Of a DNA stretch of 26,284 bases, positions 15,974 through 23,495 are shown one piece after another; within the stretch, counting starts at the first letter, position 1; each line of letters opens with the position of its first letter. The DNA comes from Caryophanales bacterium. GTDB taxonomy: Bacteria; Bacillota_I; Bacilli_A; RFN20; CAG-826. The stretch lies in NCBI GenBank assembly GCA_016280685.1, contig JAEEHE010000076.1:1-26284 (forward strand), read 5' to 3'. The position numbers were made by a program, and so were the translations under genes. The notes below the pieces were generated by a model, which saw nothing but the letters and a program-made list of their open reading frames with translations, made no database searches and was not told the origin of the DNA.

Positions 15974-16028
15974 ATTTATAAATATAATAACTTTTTGATA
16001 GTCATTATATCTACTGGAAGATTTGTAT

Positions 16029-16050
16029 TATAATTGAAGAGATATAGGAG
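16029..16050 (+). promoter_or_regulatory. Promoter -10 and ribosome binding site of the ROK kinase gene
   Basis: A consensus TATAAT lies at 16029-16034, 25 bases upstream of the chosen ATG, and AGGAG lies at 16046-16050 with nine-base spacing. No clear -35 is seen at the expected distance. The ribosome site supports the ATG at 16060 over the in-frame TTG at 16054. Confidence 0.5.
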
Positions 16051-16059
16051 TGATTGATT

Positions 16060-17007
16060 ATGTTCGCTATCGGTGTTGATATTGGTGGTACCTCCATTAA
16101 AGGTGCAGCAATTAGTAAAGAAGGAAAAGTCGGTGAAGTTTTCTCTTTACCTATTGATAAAAATGCTACTCAAGAAGAGATTGTTTATCAACTAATTGAC
16201 GCGATTAATAATTACATTAAAGAACAAGGATTTAATAAAAAAGATATCTTAGGTATTGGATGCGGTATTCCCGGTGTTAGTGATACACGCGCTGGTGTAG
16301 TAACTTATTCTAATAATTTGCAGTGGTATGAATTACCAATCGTGGAGATGATTCAAAAAGGTATTGGTTTACCAGTAAGAATCACTAATGATGCGAACGC
16401 TGCCGCATTAGGTGAAGCAAAGTTTGGTGCTGGTAAGAAATTCAAAGATATCTTAACTGTCGCTATTGGAACCGGTGTCGGTGGTGGCATTATTATCAAT
16501 AACCAATTATATGAAGGCAACCTTGGAAAAGGCGCAGAAATTGGCCATATGGTCGTTGTTGTTGATGGTGAACTTTGCACCTGTGGTAGATTAGGTTGTT
16601 TAGAAGCTTATTGTTCTGCTCCTGCATTAATTAAAGCCTGCCAAAAAGCGATGGATGCTCATCCAGATAGCAAATTATTTGATGCTGTTAAGAAGTTTGG
16701 CAAATTAGACGCTCGCGCTCCATTTGAAGCGGAAAGAATGGGTGATCCTTACGCTCATGAAATCGTGGAGACATATATCAAATATCTCGGTGAAGGTTTA
16801 TTAAATTATTTCAATATCTTTAGACCGGAGATCGTTGTTATGACTGGTGGTGTTTCTAACGAAGGTGAATATTTATTCAAGAGATTAAGACAATATTCCC
16901 GTGAGAGATATCATGGATTTAGAGGAACACCAGAAGTCTTAATTATGCCATCCGAATTAGGATATGACGCTGGCAAGATTGGCGCGGCATCATTGTTCTA
17001 CGAATAA
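16060..17007 (+). CDS. ROK-family sugar kinase (glucokinase-like)
   Basis: A 315-residue ROK kinase that phosphorylates a hexose or N-acetylhexosamine in the cytoplasm. The N-terminal phosphate-binding loop is GVDIGGTSIKG, the catalytic Asp lies in ITNDANAAALGE, the second ATP segment is VAIGTGVGGGIIIN, and the ROK zinc site is CTCGRLGCLEAY preceded by EIGH. Length and motifs fit the glucokinase/fructokinase subgroup and no DNA-binding domain is present, so it is an enzyme and not a ROK repressor. It is monocistronic, with its own -10 and ribosome site and a bidirectional terminator downstream. Whether it uses glucose, mannose or another sugar cannot be settled; a mannose-6-phosphate isomerase is encoded at 22554-23456. 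Confidence 0.92.
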   Translation: MFAIGVDIGGTSIKGAAISKEGKVGEVFSLPIDKNATQEEIVYQLIDAINNYIKEQGFNKKDILGIGCGIPGVSDTRAGVVTYSNNLQWYELPIVEMIQKGIGLPVRITNDANAAALGEAKFGAGKKFKDILTVAIGTGVGGGIIINNQLYEGNLGKGAEIGHMVVVVDGELCTCGRLGCLEAYCSAPALIKACQKAMDAHPDSKLFDAVKKFGKLDARAPFEAERMGDPYAHEIVETYIKYLGEGLLNYFNIFRPEIVVMTGGVSNEGEYLFKRLRQYSRERYHGFRGTPEVLIMPSELGYDAGKIGAASLFYE

Positions 17008-17010
17008 TTA

Positions 17011-17047
17011 AAGAAAAAAAATAAGACCACTTAGTGGTCTTTTCTTT
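17011..17047. terminator. Bidirectional intrinsic terminator between convergent genes
   Basis: An eight-base perfect stem AAGACCAC (17023-17030) and GTGGTCTT (17034-17041) has a TTA loop. It is followed by TTCTTT on the plus strand and, read on the minus strand, by ATTTTTTTCTT. It serves both the ROK kinase gene and the convergent SGNH hydrolase gene. Confidence 0.93.
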
Positions 17048-17048
17048 G

Positions 17049-17645
17049 CTATAGATATTTCTTTATATGGTTATAGATGATATTGGCTAAGGCTTGATAA
17101 CCGACTTCTCCAAAGTGCAATCCATCGTTTGGCTGCATGATATCTTCAGTTTCTTCACTGAATGTTTTGTCATTAAATAAATCGATTAATTCAAGATTCT
17201 CTTTTTTGACAAAAGGAATGAGAAAATCATATGCTCCTTTAATATTGGGATAATAACCACAGTTTGATTTACTAGGATTTGATGTTGCATGTGGTGGAGT
17301 GCATACAAAGATATGGCCTTTGGGAGCTTGTTTTCGACATAGGTCTATAATCTTTTTATAAGCAATATCATCAACACTGTTGCCCGAGGGAGTATTGCCT
17401 CCATTTGTTCCTAAAAGAATAATGATGATATCAGAACCAGTCACATCGATAGTTCCTTGATTGAACAAATCTAAAATATGTGAAGCACGATAACCGCAAT
17501 AACCTTTATTAATGACTTCACATTGTGTTAATTGTTTTAAGAAATAGGGATAATTCTTTTCATGGACATTTGCGATGCCGCTTTTACCAGGGATACCATA
17601 ATCTCCCTCTGTTAAACTATCACCGATACAATAAATCTTTTTCAT
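17049..17645 (-). CDS. SGNH/GDSL-family hydrolase
   Basis: A small esterase or acetylhydrolase of 198 residues. Block I is IGDSLTEGDYG with the nucleophile Ser, block II is around GYCGYRAS, block III is LLGTNGGN (Asn in the oxyanion hole), and block V is DGLHFGEVGY with the catalytic Asp and His. There is no signal peptide, so it is cytoplasmic. A start five codons upstream at 17660 (MSGRK) is possible, but it has no ribosome site. The chosen ATG gives the usual MKKIYCIGDSLTEG beginning and has purine-rich GGAAA before it. Proteins of this family often remove acetyl groups from sugars; the substrate here is unknown. The gene is divergent from the GH112 phosphorylase. Confidence 0.88.
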   Translation of the reverse strand: MKKIYCIGDSLTEGDYGIPGKSGIANVHEKNYPYFLKQLTQCEVINKGYCGYRASHILDLFNQGTIDVTGSDIIIILLGTNGGNTPSGNSVDDIAYKKIIDLCRKQAPKGHIFVCTPPHATSNPSKSNCGYYPNIKGAYDFLIPFVKKENLELIDLFNDKTFSEETEDIMQPNDGLHFGEVGYQALANIIYNHIKKYL

Positions 17646-17686
17646 TTTCCGACCACTCATTTATTTAATTATAATTTTATTATCAT

Positions 17687-17735
17687 TATAATAGTTATGT
17701 TAAGTTAATGTCACGTAAGTGATATTAGTTGAGGT
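17687..17735 (+). promoter_or_regulatory. Promoter, candidate operator and ribosome site of the GH112 gene
   Basis: A TATAAT at 17687-17692 is followed by an imperfect 20-base palindrome, AATGTCACGTAAGTGATATT (17707-17726), with eight of ten base pairs matching and a TCAC-GTAA-GTGA core. The palindrome lies just downstream of the expected transcription start, a position suited to repression. A GAGGT ribosome site is at 17731-17735. No strong -35 is seen. Operator function is inferred from position and symmetry. Confidence 0.45.
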
Positions 17736-17742
17736 ATAAATT

Positions 17743-19911
17743 ATGAAAAAAGGTTCTGTTACGATGCCTGCTGATGCGACTTTTGTCGAAGGCATGAAAA
17801 AATATATCGATATGTGGGGTGTCGATGCGATTAGAGATTGCGATGGTGTGAAGTTACCTGAACATCCGGAACAATTTAATTGTGAAGTTTATAAAGCTTA
17901 TTTCATCGTGAGAGAAGATCATGAATACGCGAAAGAGCATCCTGAATATTTGCAAAGTGTTGCTTTAATCACTGATAGACATACTGCTTTTTCTAGTGAA
18001 TTAGAAATAGATTTATTAGAAAACTTATTCGCTAAATCACTTCGAGTTAATGAAGAAGAAAAAGATAAATATTGGCAAGTGTTTGATCGAACCACAGGTG
18101 AATTACATCAAGACTGGGAATATCTTGGTGGCAATAAAGTCTTAATTAAAAACGCAAAAAAGTATCATGAATATACAGTATCCTTCTTCGGTAGAAATAC
18201 TTGGGACCCCGTACAAATCTATAATTATCATTCCAACAACTGGAAAGATGTTCCTATCGATTTAGATTTAGATCCCATTTATCCCGAAGCATTAGAACAC
18301 ATGTTATATAGGATGGAGGAATGGTGTAAGAATCATCCGGAGATTACAGTTGTGAGATTTACCACCTTCTTCTATAACTTCTTTATTCTTTATAAAACTG
18401 GTACGACACAGACATATTGGGATTGGCATACTTATGCGATGAGTGCCTCTCCAAGAATGTTTTCTTATTTAAAAGAGAAATATGATTTCGATGTTACTTT
18501 AGAAGATGTTGTCACTGGTGGAACATATGCATCAAGATATGAAATTCCTAGCAAAACCACGAGAAAATATATGGATTATGTGCAACAACTATGCTGTCAA
18601 TGGGCTAAACAATTTGTCGATATCGTTCATAAATATCATAAGAAAGCGATGATGTTTGATGGTGATCACCGTATTGGCACTGAACCATATAATCCTTATT
18701 TCTCTTCTATTGGTTTAGATGCGGTTGTCGGCGCTCCTCATAGTGGACCTTATATCCGTTTATTAACCGATATGGAAGGTATTAAATATACCGAAGGAAG
18801 ACTCAATCCTTATTTCTTCCCTAATGAATGTCCTAGCGATAGTGATGGTGTGAAATTATTAACTAATAACTGGAATAGTGAGAAGAGAGGACTATTAAAG
18901 AAATGCATTGATCGTATCGGTTTCGGTGGTTATTTAAAACTTGCGGATACATATCCTAATTTCTGCAATTTAATCAAAGATGTTTGTGATGAATTTAGAT
19001 TAATAAAATCTAAGGTTGGTAAGAATGGCGCTTATTCACACGTGAAGATCGCTATTGTCTCTTATTGGGGCAAGATGTTCTCTTGGATGATGAATGGGAC
19101 CTTCACTGATGACTCTAAACCAGAGACAGAAGGCTATGCCTGTTTTATCAACGCGATATGCGGTCAACCGGTCGATGTTTCCTTCATCTCTTTTGATGAT
19201 GTGATTAATGGTGATTTATCTCAATATGATGTTTTAGTGAATACCGGTTTAGCAGGTACAGCTTTTCAAGGAGATTATTATTGGAAAGATGAAAGAATAT
19301 TAACCAAGATTAGAGAATTTGTTTCTCATGGTGGTGGATTTGTCGGTATCGGTGATCCGAGTGGTTATCAATATAATGGTAAATATTTCCAATTAGCGGA
19401 TGTTTTAGGTGTTCAAAAAGAAAGGGGCTTTACATACGCGAAAATAAAATTCTTTACCTCTTCGAATGATAAGCATTGGATTGTTAACGATATTGATATG
19501 AGCAAAGTTCCATTCGGTAGACAAGGATTAGGTGTCTATCCCGATGGAGCGGAAGTGATTTGTTCCTCCAATAGTGCGTTAAATGAAACGACACGATTAA
19601 TCGTCGGTGGTAATGTCTTCTTATCCGTTAATAAATATGGAAAAGGCCGTTCTGTCTTTATCTCTAGTTTATTAGATAGTTATGAAGCCTATCGCTTAGT
19701 GTATAAGGTTTTATTATGGGCTTCTCATAAAGAAGATTTATATCAAAAGGCTCTATCTAGTAGTCCTTATGTGGATTGTTATTATTATGAGAAATTAAAT
19801 CAATACGCTTTACTCAATAATGTTGATGTGAAAATTAAAACCACTTTCTATGACATAAATGGTAAAGCTCAAGAAGTGGAGATTGAACCTCATCAGATTA
19901 AGTGGTTCTGA
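17743..19911 (+). CDS. GH112 galactosyl phosphorylase (beta-galactosyl-L-rhamnose or galacto/lacto-N-biose type)
   Basis: A 722-residue cytoplasmic phosphorolytic enzyme of glycoside hydrolase family 112, close to the usual 720-750 residues. GH112 enzymes cleave beta-galactosides with inorganic phosphate to galactose-1-phosphate and a free sugar. The N-terminal TIM-barrel part contains RFTTFFYNFFILY and FDGDHRIGTEPYNPYF; Asp308 in the latter is the probable catalytic acid, equivalent to Asp313 of the Bifidobacterium enzyme as I recall it. The C-terminal region (about 430-650) holds a glutamine-amidotransferase-like fold with DVLVNTGLAGTAF and GGGFVGIGDPSGYQ. GH112 includes both galacto-N-biose/lacto-N-biose and beta-1,4-galactosyl-L-rhamnose phosphorylases. 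Immediate linkage to rhaB and rhaA favours the rhamnose type; the NahK-like gene downstream keeps the N-biose option open. No signal peptide. Confidence 0.9.
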   Translation: MKKGSVTMPADATFVEGMKKYIDMWGVDAIRDCDGVKLPEHPEQFNCEVYKAYFIVREDHEYAKEHPEYLQSVALITDRHTAFSSELEIDLLENLFAKSLRVNEEEKDKYWQVFDRTTGELHQDWEYLGGNKVLIKNAKKYHEYTVSFFGRNTWDPVQIYNYHSNNWKDVPIDLDLDPIYPEALEHMLYRMEEWCKNHPEITVVRFTTFFYNFFILYKTGTTQTYWDWHTYAMSASPRMFSYLKEKYDFDVTLEDVVTGGTYASRYEIPSKTTRKYMDYVQQLCCQWAKQFVDIVHKYHKKAMMFDGDHRIGTEPYNPYFSSIGLDAVVGAPHSGPYIRLLTDMEGIKYTEGRLNPYFFPNECPSDSDGVKLLTNNWNSEKRGLLKKCIDRIGFGGYLKLADTYPNFCNLIKDVCDEFRLIKSKVGKNGAYSHVKIAIVSYWGKMFSWMMNGTFTDDSKPETEGYACFINAICGQPVDVSFISFDDVINGDLSQYDVLVNTGLAGTAFQGDYYWKDERILTKIREFVSHGGGFVGIGDPSGYQYNGKYFQLADVLGVQKERGFTYAKIKFFTSSNDKHWIVNDIDMSKVPFGRQGLGVYPDGAEVICSSNSALNETTRLIVGGNVFLSVNKYGKGRSVFISSLLDSYEAYRLVYKVLLWASHKEDLYQKALSSSPYVDCYYYEKLNQYALLNNVDVKIKTTFYDINGKAQEVEIEPHQIKWF

Positions 19912-19950
19912 CATTTTTTATTTAATTATTGTTTATATTTTTTTGCTCTT

Positions 19951-20008
19951 TAATGCGCATTATTTGACTAATTGTCATTAATGTATGAAAATATTAACTA
20001 GTTAATAT
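19951..20008 (+). promoter_or_regulatory. Palindrome-rich control region upstream of rhaB
   Basis: In the 108-base gap before rhaB there are three perfect palindromes: TAATGCGCATTA (19951-19962), CATTAATG (19976-19983) and ATATTAACTAGTTAATAT (19991-20008). TTGACT (19964-19969) and TTGTCA (19972-19977) could act as -35 elements, and TACAAT at 20008-20013 as a -10 element. No ribosome site lies between the last palindrome and the rhaB ATG at 20020. The 18-base palindrome ends 11 bases before that ATG. It probably contains the rhamnose-operon promoter and operator(s); the regulator is unknown. Confidence 0.55.
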
Positions 20009-20019
20009 ACAATACTCTT

Positions 20020-21318
20020 ATGAAATACTTTTTAGCAATTGATTTAGGTGCTAGCTCTGGCAGGCACGTGGTCGCACATCAAGAAGGCGATCAAATTATA
20101 TTGGATGAAGTCCATCGTTTTTTAACGGGTATGGATCAATCTAATGATGGTCTAGTTTGGAATATTCCTAGATTATTCGAAGAAATTAAAGTCGGCATTA
20201 AAAAGGCTTTAGAAAAATATCCACATATCGAATCCTTATCTATTGATACTTGGGGTGTCGATTACGTTTTGATGAATGGAGATAAAGAATTACCTCCTTT
20301 CTATGCTTATCGCAATGAGAGAAACATCAAAGCGAGTGAAGAAGTCCACAAGATTATTCCCTTTAATGAATTATATGGTTATACCGGCATTCAATTCGCA
20401 GCGTTTAACACTGTTTATCAATTATTTGATGATTTAAAACAAGGTCGATTAGAGAAGGCTACTGATTATTTGATGTTACCCAGTTATTTCACTTATAAAT
20501 TAACTGGTGTGAAGACTCATGAATACACTGAAGAATCTACCGGTGCATTTTTAAATGCTTCGACAAAAGATTACGAATATAAAGTTATCGATAAATTAGG
20601 TTTACCAAGAAAATTATTTGGTAAGATTCAGCAACCTGGATTTGTCGTTGGTGATTTATTACCCGAAGTCCAAAAAGAAGTTGGTGGCAATATCAAAGTC
20701 ATCTTATGTGCTTCCCACGATACTGGTAGTGCTTTTGAATCTGCGGATATCGATGATGATACATTAATCATCTCTTCCGGTACTTGGTCCTTATTAGGTA
20801 TCAAATCTAAAGAGCCTATCTGCACAGAAACATCACTTAAGGCCAATTACACAAACGAAGGTGGTGTAGGCTATATCAGATTCTTAAAGAACATTATGGG
20901 TATGTGGTTACAAAACCAACTAAGAAATGAGCTACAACTCAGTTTTAAAGATATCGATGACAATATTAACAAATCCACATATCAAGGTGTCTTTGATGTC
21001 AATGATGCTTCTTTAGTGGCACCGAAGAGCATGAAAGCAGCGATTATCAATTTATTAAAAGATAATCCCCCACAAAACGATATCGATTTATTCGCAGCGA
21101 TTTTCCACTCGATGGCGAATACCTATAAAATCGCGATTGATGAATTAGAAGAAATCACCGGTCGTAAATTTAAAAAGATCTTAATCCTCGGTGGAGGAGC
21201 GAGAAATATCTATGTCAATAAACAAGTCGGTTTATATACCGGTAAAGAAGTGATTGCTTCACCAGTAGAAGCCACATGCTTAGGCAATATTAAAGTACAA
21301 ATGGAGGTCTCAAAATGA
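20020..21318 (+). CDS. rhaB: Rhamnulokinase, short at the C-terminus
   Basis: An FGGY-family kinase of 432 residues that phosphorylates L-rhamnulose at C1. The N-terminal AIDLGASSGRHV, the DTWGVDYVLM segment, ISSGTWSLLG, and the C-terminal ATP-binding LILGGGARN with ASPVEATCLGNI identify rhamnulokinase. The protein stops eight residues after LGNI, whereas the family normally continues for about 40-50 more residues (E. coli RhaB is 489). The end is formed by the ribosome site and start of rhaA (ATGA overlap). There is no visible ribosome site before the ATG and the promoter palindrome is very near, so the transcript may be leaderless or nearly so. The product would feed the aldolase of the compartment operon. 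Confidence 0.93.
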   Translation: MKYFLAIDLGASSGRHVVAHQEGDQIILDEVHRFLTGMDQSNDGLVWNIPRLFEEIKVGIKKALEKYPHIESLSIDTWGVDYVLMNGDKELPPFYAYRNERNIKASEEVHKIIPFNELYGYTGIQFAAFNTVYQLFDDLKQGRLEKATDYLMLPSYFTYKLTGVKTHEYTEESTGAFLNASTKDYEYKVIDKLGLPRKLFGKIQQPGFVVGDLLPEVQKEVGGNIKVILCASHDTGSAFESADIDDDTLIISSGTWSLLGIKSKEPICTETSLKANYTNEGGVGYIRFLKNIMGMWLQNQLRNELQLSFKDIDDNINKSTYQGVFDVNDASLVAPKSMKAAIINLLKDNPPQNDIDLFAAIFHSMANTYKIAIDELEEITGRKFKKILILGGGARNIYVNKQVGLYTGKEVIASPVEATCLGNIKVQMEVSK

Positions 21319-22550
21319 GAAAAGAAGTCAAAGCCATCTACGCATCATACGGAATTGATGTAAACAAAGTTTTAAAAGAATTAGCGAGAACCAAAATCTC
21401 CTTACATTGTTGGCAGCTCGACGATGTTATGGGTTTTGAAAATGCCGGAAGTTTAACCGGTGGTATTCAAACCACAGGTAACTATCCTGGTAGAGCGAGA
21501 AACTTTAAAGAATTAACTCAAGATTTAGATAAGGCTCTCAGCCATATTCCTGGAAGTAAGAAAATCAATCTTCATGCGATTTATCAAACCGGTAAATTAG
21601 TGGAAAGATGCGATGTCGGACCAGAACAATTTAAAGAATGGGTCTCTTATGCAAAAGAAAGAGGTTTAGGTTTAGACTATAACCCCACAATCTTCTCTCA
21701 CCCCATGTTAGTGGATGGCTTGTCTTTATCTTCTCCCGATGAAAAAGTCCGCAATTACTGGATTAAACACTGCATAAATGGTTTAAAAATCACCGAAATG
21801 TTCGGTAAAGAATTAGGACAAAAATCTTTGATGAACATCTGGATTCCTGATGGATTAAAAGACGCTCCTGCGGATAGAATTGGTCCAAGATTAAGATTGA
21901 AAGATTCCTTAGATAAAATCCTCGCTGGTTATAAATATGATAAGAGAGTGATGGATGTCTCCGTTGAATCTAAAGTCTTCGGTATCGGTGTGGAATCCTA
22001 TACAGTCGGTAGCAATGAATTCTATCTTAACTACGCTGCGACACGCGGTGTCTTAAACCTCATCGACTCCGGTCACTATCACCCAACAGAAGTAGTGGCG
22101 GATAAGATCAGTGCGATGTATTCCTTCTTCAATAAATTAGCCTTCCACGTCTCTAGACCAGTGAGATGGGATAGCGACCATGTCTTGAAACTCAATGATG
22201 ACTTGCAAGATATCGCGGATGAAATCGTCAAATGCGATGGCTTACAAAGAAGTTATATTGGTTTAGATTATTTCGATGCCTCTATTAATAGAGTTTGCGC
22301 TTTAGTGATTGGCGCGCGTAATATGGAGAAGGCTCTCTTAAGAGCGTTATTAACTCCATGGAATTTATTAAAAGAAGCCCAAGATAAATATGACCATACC
22401 CAAGTTTTAGCGCTTCAAGAAGAGCTCAAGACCTTACCTTGGGGTGAAGTTTGGGATGAATATTTAAAACGTCAAGGAATGGTCTCCGATAAAGAGATGT
22501 TCTTAGATGTTAGAAAATACGAAGAAGAAGTCTTATCCAAGAGACAATAA
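21315..22550 (+). CDS. rhaA: L-rhamnose isomerase
   Basis: A 411-residue metal-dependent isomerase converting L-rhamnose to L-rhamnulose, near the usual 415-420 residues. Family segments are SLHCWQLDDVMGFE near residue 30, NPTIFSHP, KSLMNIWIPDGLKD, SVESKVFGIGVESYTVG, NLIDSGHYHPTE (metal-ligand region) and HVSRPVRWDSDHV. A GGAGG site at 21303-21307 precedes the ATG, which overlaps the rhaB stop (ATGA), implying translational coupling. Together with rhaB and the class II aldolase it gives a complete route from L-rhamnose to DHAP and L-lactaldehyde. Confidence 0.97.
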   Translation: MRKEVKAIYASYGIDVNKVLKELARTKISLHCWQLDDVMGFENAGSLTGGIQTTGNYPGRARNFKELTQDLDKALSHIPGSKKINLHAIYQTGKLVERCDVGPEQFKEWVSYAKERGLGLDYNPTIFSHPMLVDGLSLSSPDEKVRNYWIKHCINGLKITEMFGKELGQKSLMNIWIPDGLKDAPADRIGPRLRLKDSLDKILAGYKYDKRVMDVSVESKVFGIGVESYTVGSNEFYLNYAATRGVLNLIDSGHYHPTEVVADKISAMYSFFNKLAFHVSRPVRWDSDHVLKLNDDLQDIADEIVKCDGLQRSYIGLDYFDASINRVCALVIGARNMEKALLRALLTPWNLLKEAQDKYDHTQVLALQEELKTLPWGEVWDEYLKRQGMVSDKEMFLDVRKYEEEVLSKRQ

Positions 22551-22553
22551 TAT

Positions 22554-23456
22554 ATGGATTCTGTCGTTAAATTAAAACCCTTTATCAAATCCTTTATTTG
22601 GGGTGGAGATTACTTTCAAAAATATGGAAAAGGCAATCAAGAAGTGATTTCCGAATTATGGGAATTATCTTTAAGAGAAGGTTTTTCTAGTGTCATCGCT
22701 TCTGGTAAAGACGAAGGTAAAACTTTATTAGAAGTGATGAAAGAAGATGATGTGGGACCGGTGAGAAATCGTTTCCCATATTTCCCCTTATTAATCAAAT
22801 TAATCGATGCGAAAGATAATCTCTCCGTCCAAGTCCATCCTAGCGATGAATATGCTTTAGAAAATGAACATTCATTTGGCAAGACCGAAATGTGGCATAT
22901 CATCGATGCGGATGAAGGTGCGGGATTATATGTCGGATTAAATGATAATTACACAAAGGAAGATATTGAGAAGAGATTAAATGATGGTTCTATTTTAGAA
23001 GTCTTAAACTTCTTTAAAGTTCAACCTGGGGAAACTTATTTAATTAATTCCGGCACAATTCATGCGATTGGTAAAGGTGTCCGTTTAATTGAAATTCAAC
23101 AGAATAGCGATTTAACTTATCGTCTCTATGATTATTTAAGAAAAGATAAGAATGGTAATTACCGTGAACTCCATATTGAGAAAGCTTTAAAGGTGATTGA
23201 TTACCATAAATATCAACCACAAAAACAAGAAGGCGATTTACTCGCGGATAATAAATACTTCAAAGTGATGAGAAAAGAAATTCACGGTTCCTTAACATTA
23301 ACCGCTGACAAAGATGCATTTATGTCATTTACATTTATTAAGGGTCAAGGTTATGTGAATGATATCCCTTATCAAATATTTGATACTTTCTTCCTTCCTT
23401 ATGGAAAAGAATGTGAAATAAAGGGAGATGGAGTTGTGATTATTTCCACTTTATAA
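22554..23456 (+). CDS. manA: Mannose-6-phosphate isomerase, type I, short form
   Basis: A 300-residue zinc cupin enzyme interconverting mannose-6-phosphate and fructose-6-phosphate. The zinc ligands are in SVQVHPSDEYA (Gln and His), FGKTEMWHII (Glu) and INSGTIHAIG (His); the later VRLIEIQQNSDLTYRLYDY holds the family's active-site Arg region. Length fits the compact Firmicutes form (about 310-320 residues). It starts three bases after rhaA with only a weak GAGA upstream, so translation is probably coupled. Its place in a rhamnose/galactoside operon suggests mannose is co-utilised or that it supports sugar-nucleotide synthesis; this is inference. Confidence 0.93.
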   Translation: MDSVVKLKPFIKSFIWGGDYFQKYGKGNQEVISELWELSLREGFSSVIASGKDEGKTLLEVMKEDDVGPVRNRFPYFPLLIKLIDAKDNLSVQVHPSDEYALENEHSFGKTEMWHIIDADEGAGLYVGLNDNYTKEDIEKRLNDGSILEVLNFFKVQPGETYLINSGTIHAIGKGVRLIEIQQNSDLTYRLYDYLRKDKNGNYRELHIEKALKVIDYHKYQPQKQEGDLLADNKYFKVMRKEIHGSLTLTADKDAFMSFTFIKGQGYVNDIPYQIFDTFFLPYGKECEIKGDGVVIISTL

Positions 23457-23495
23457 AAAGAAAGGTAGAAAAATATTTCTAGTTTAATAAAATAT

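Noticed and set aside
16060..17007. ROK transcriptional repressor
   Set aside because: No N-terminal winged helix; the protein begins directly with the kinase phosphate loop.
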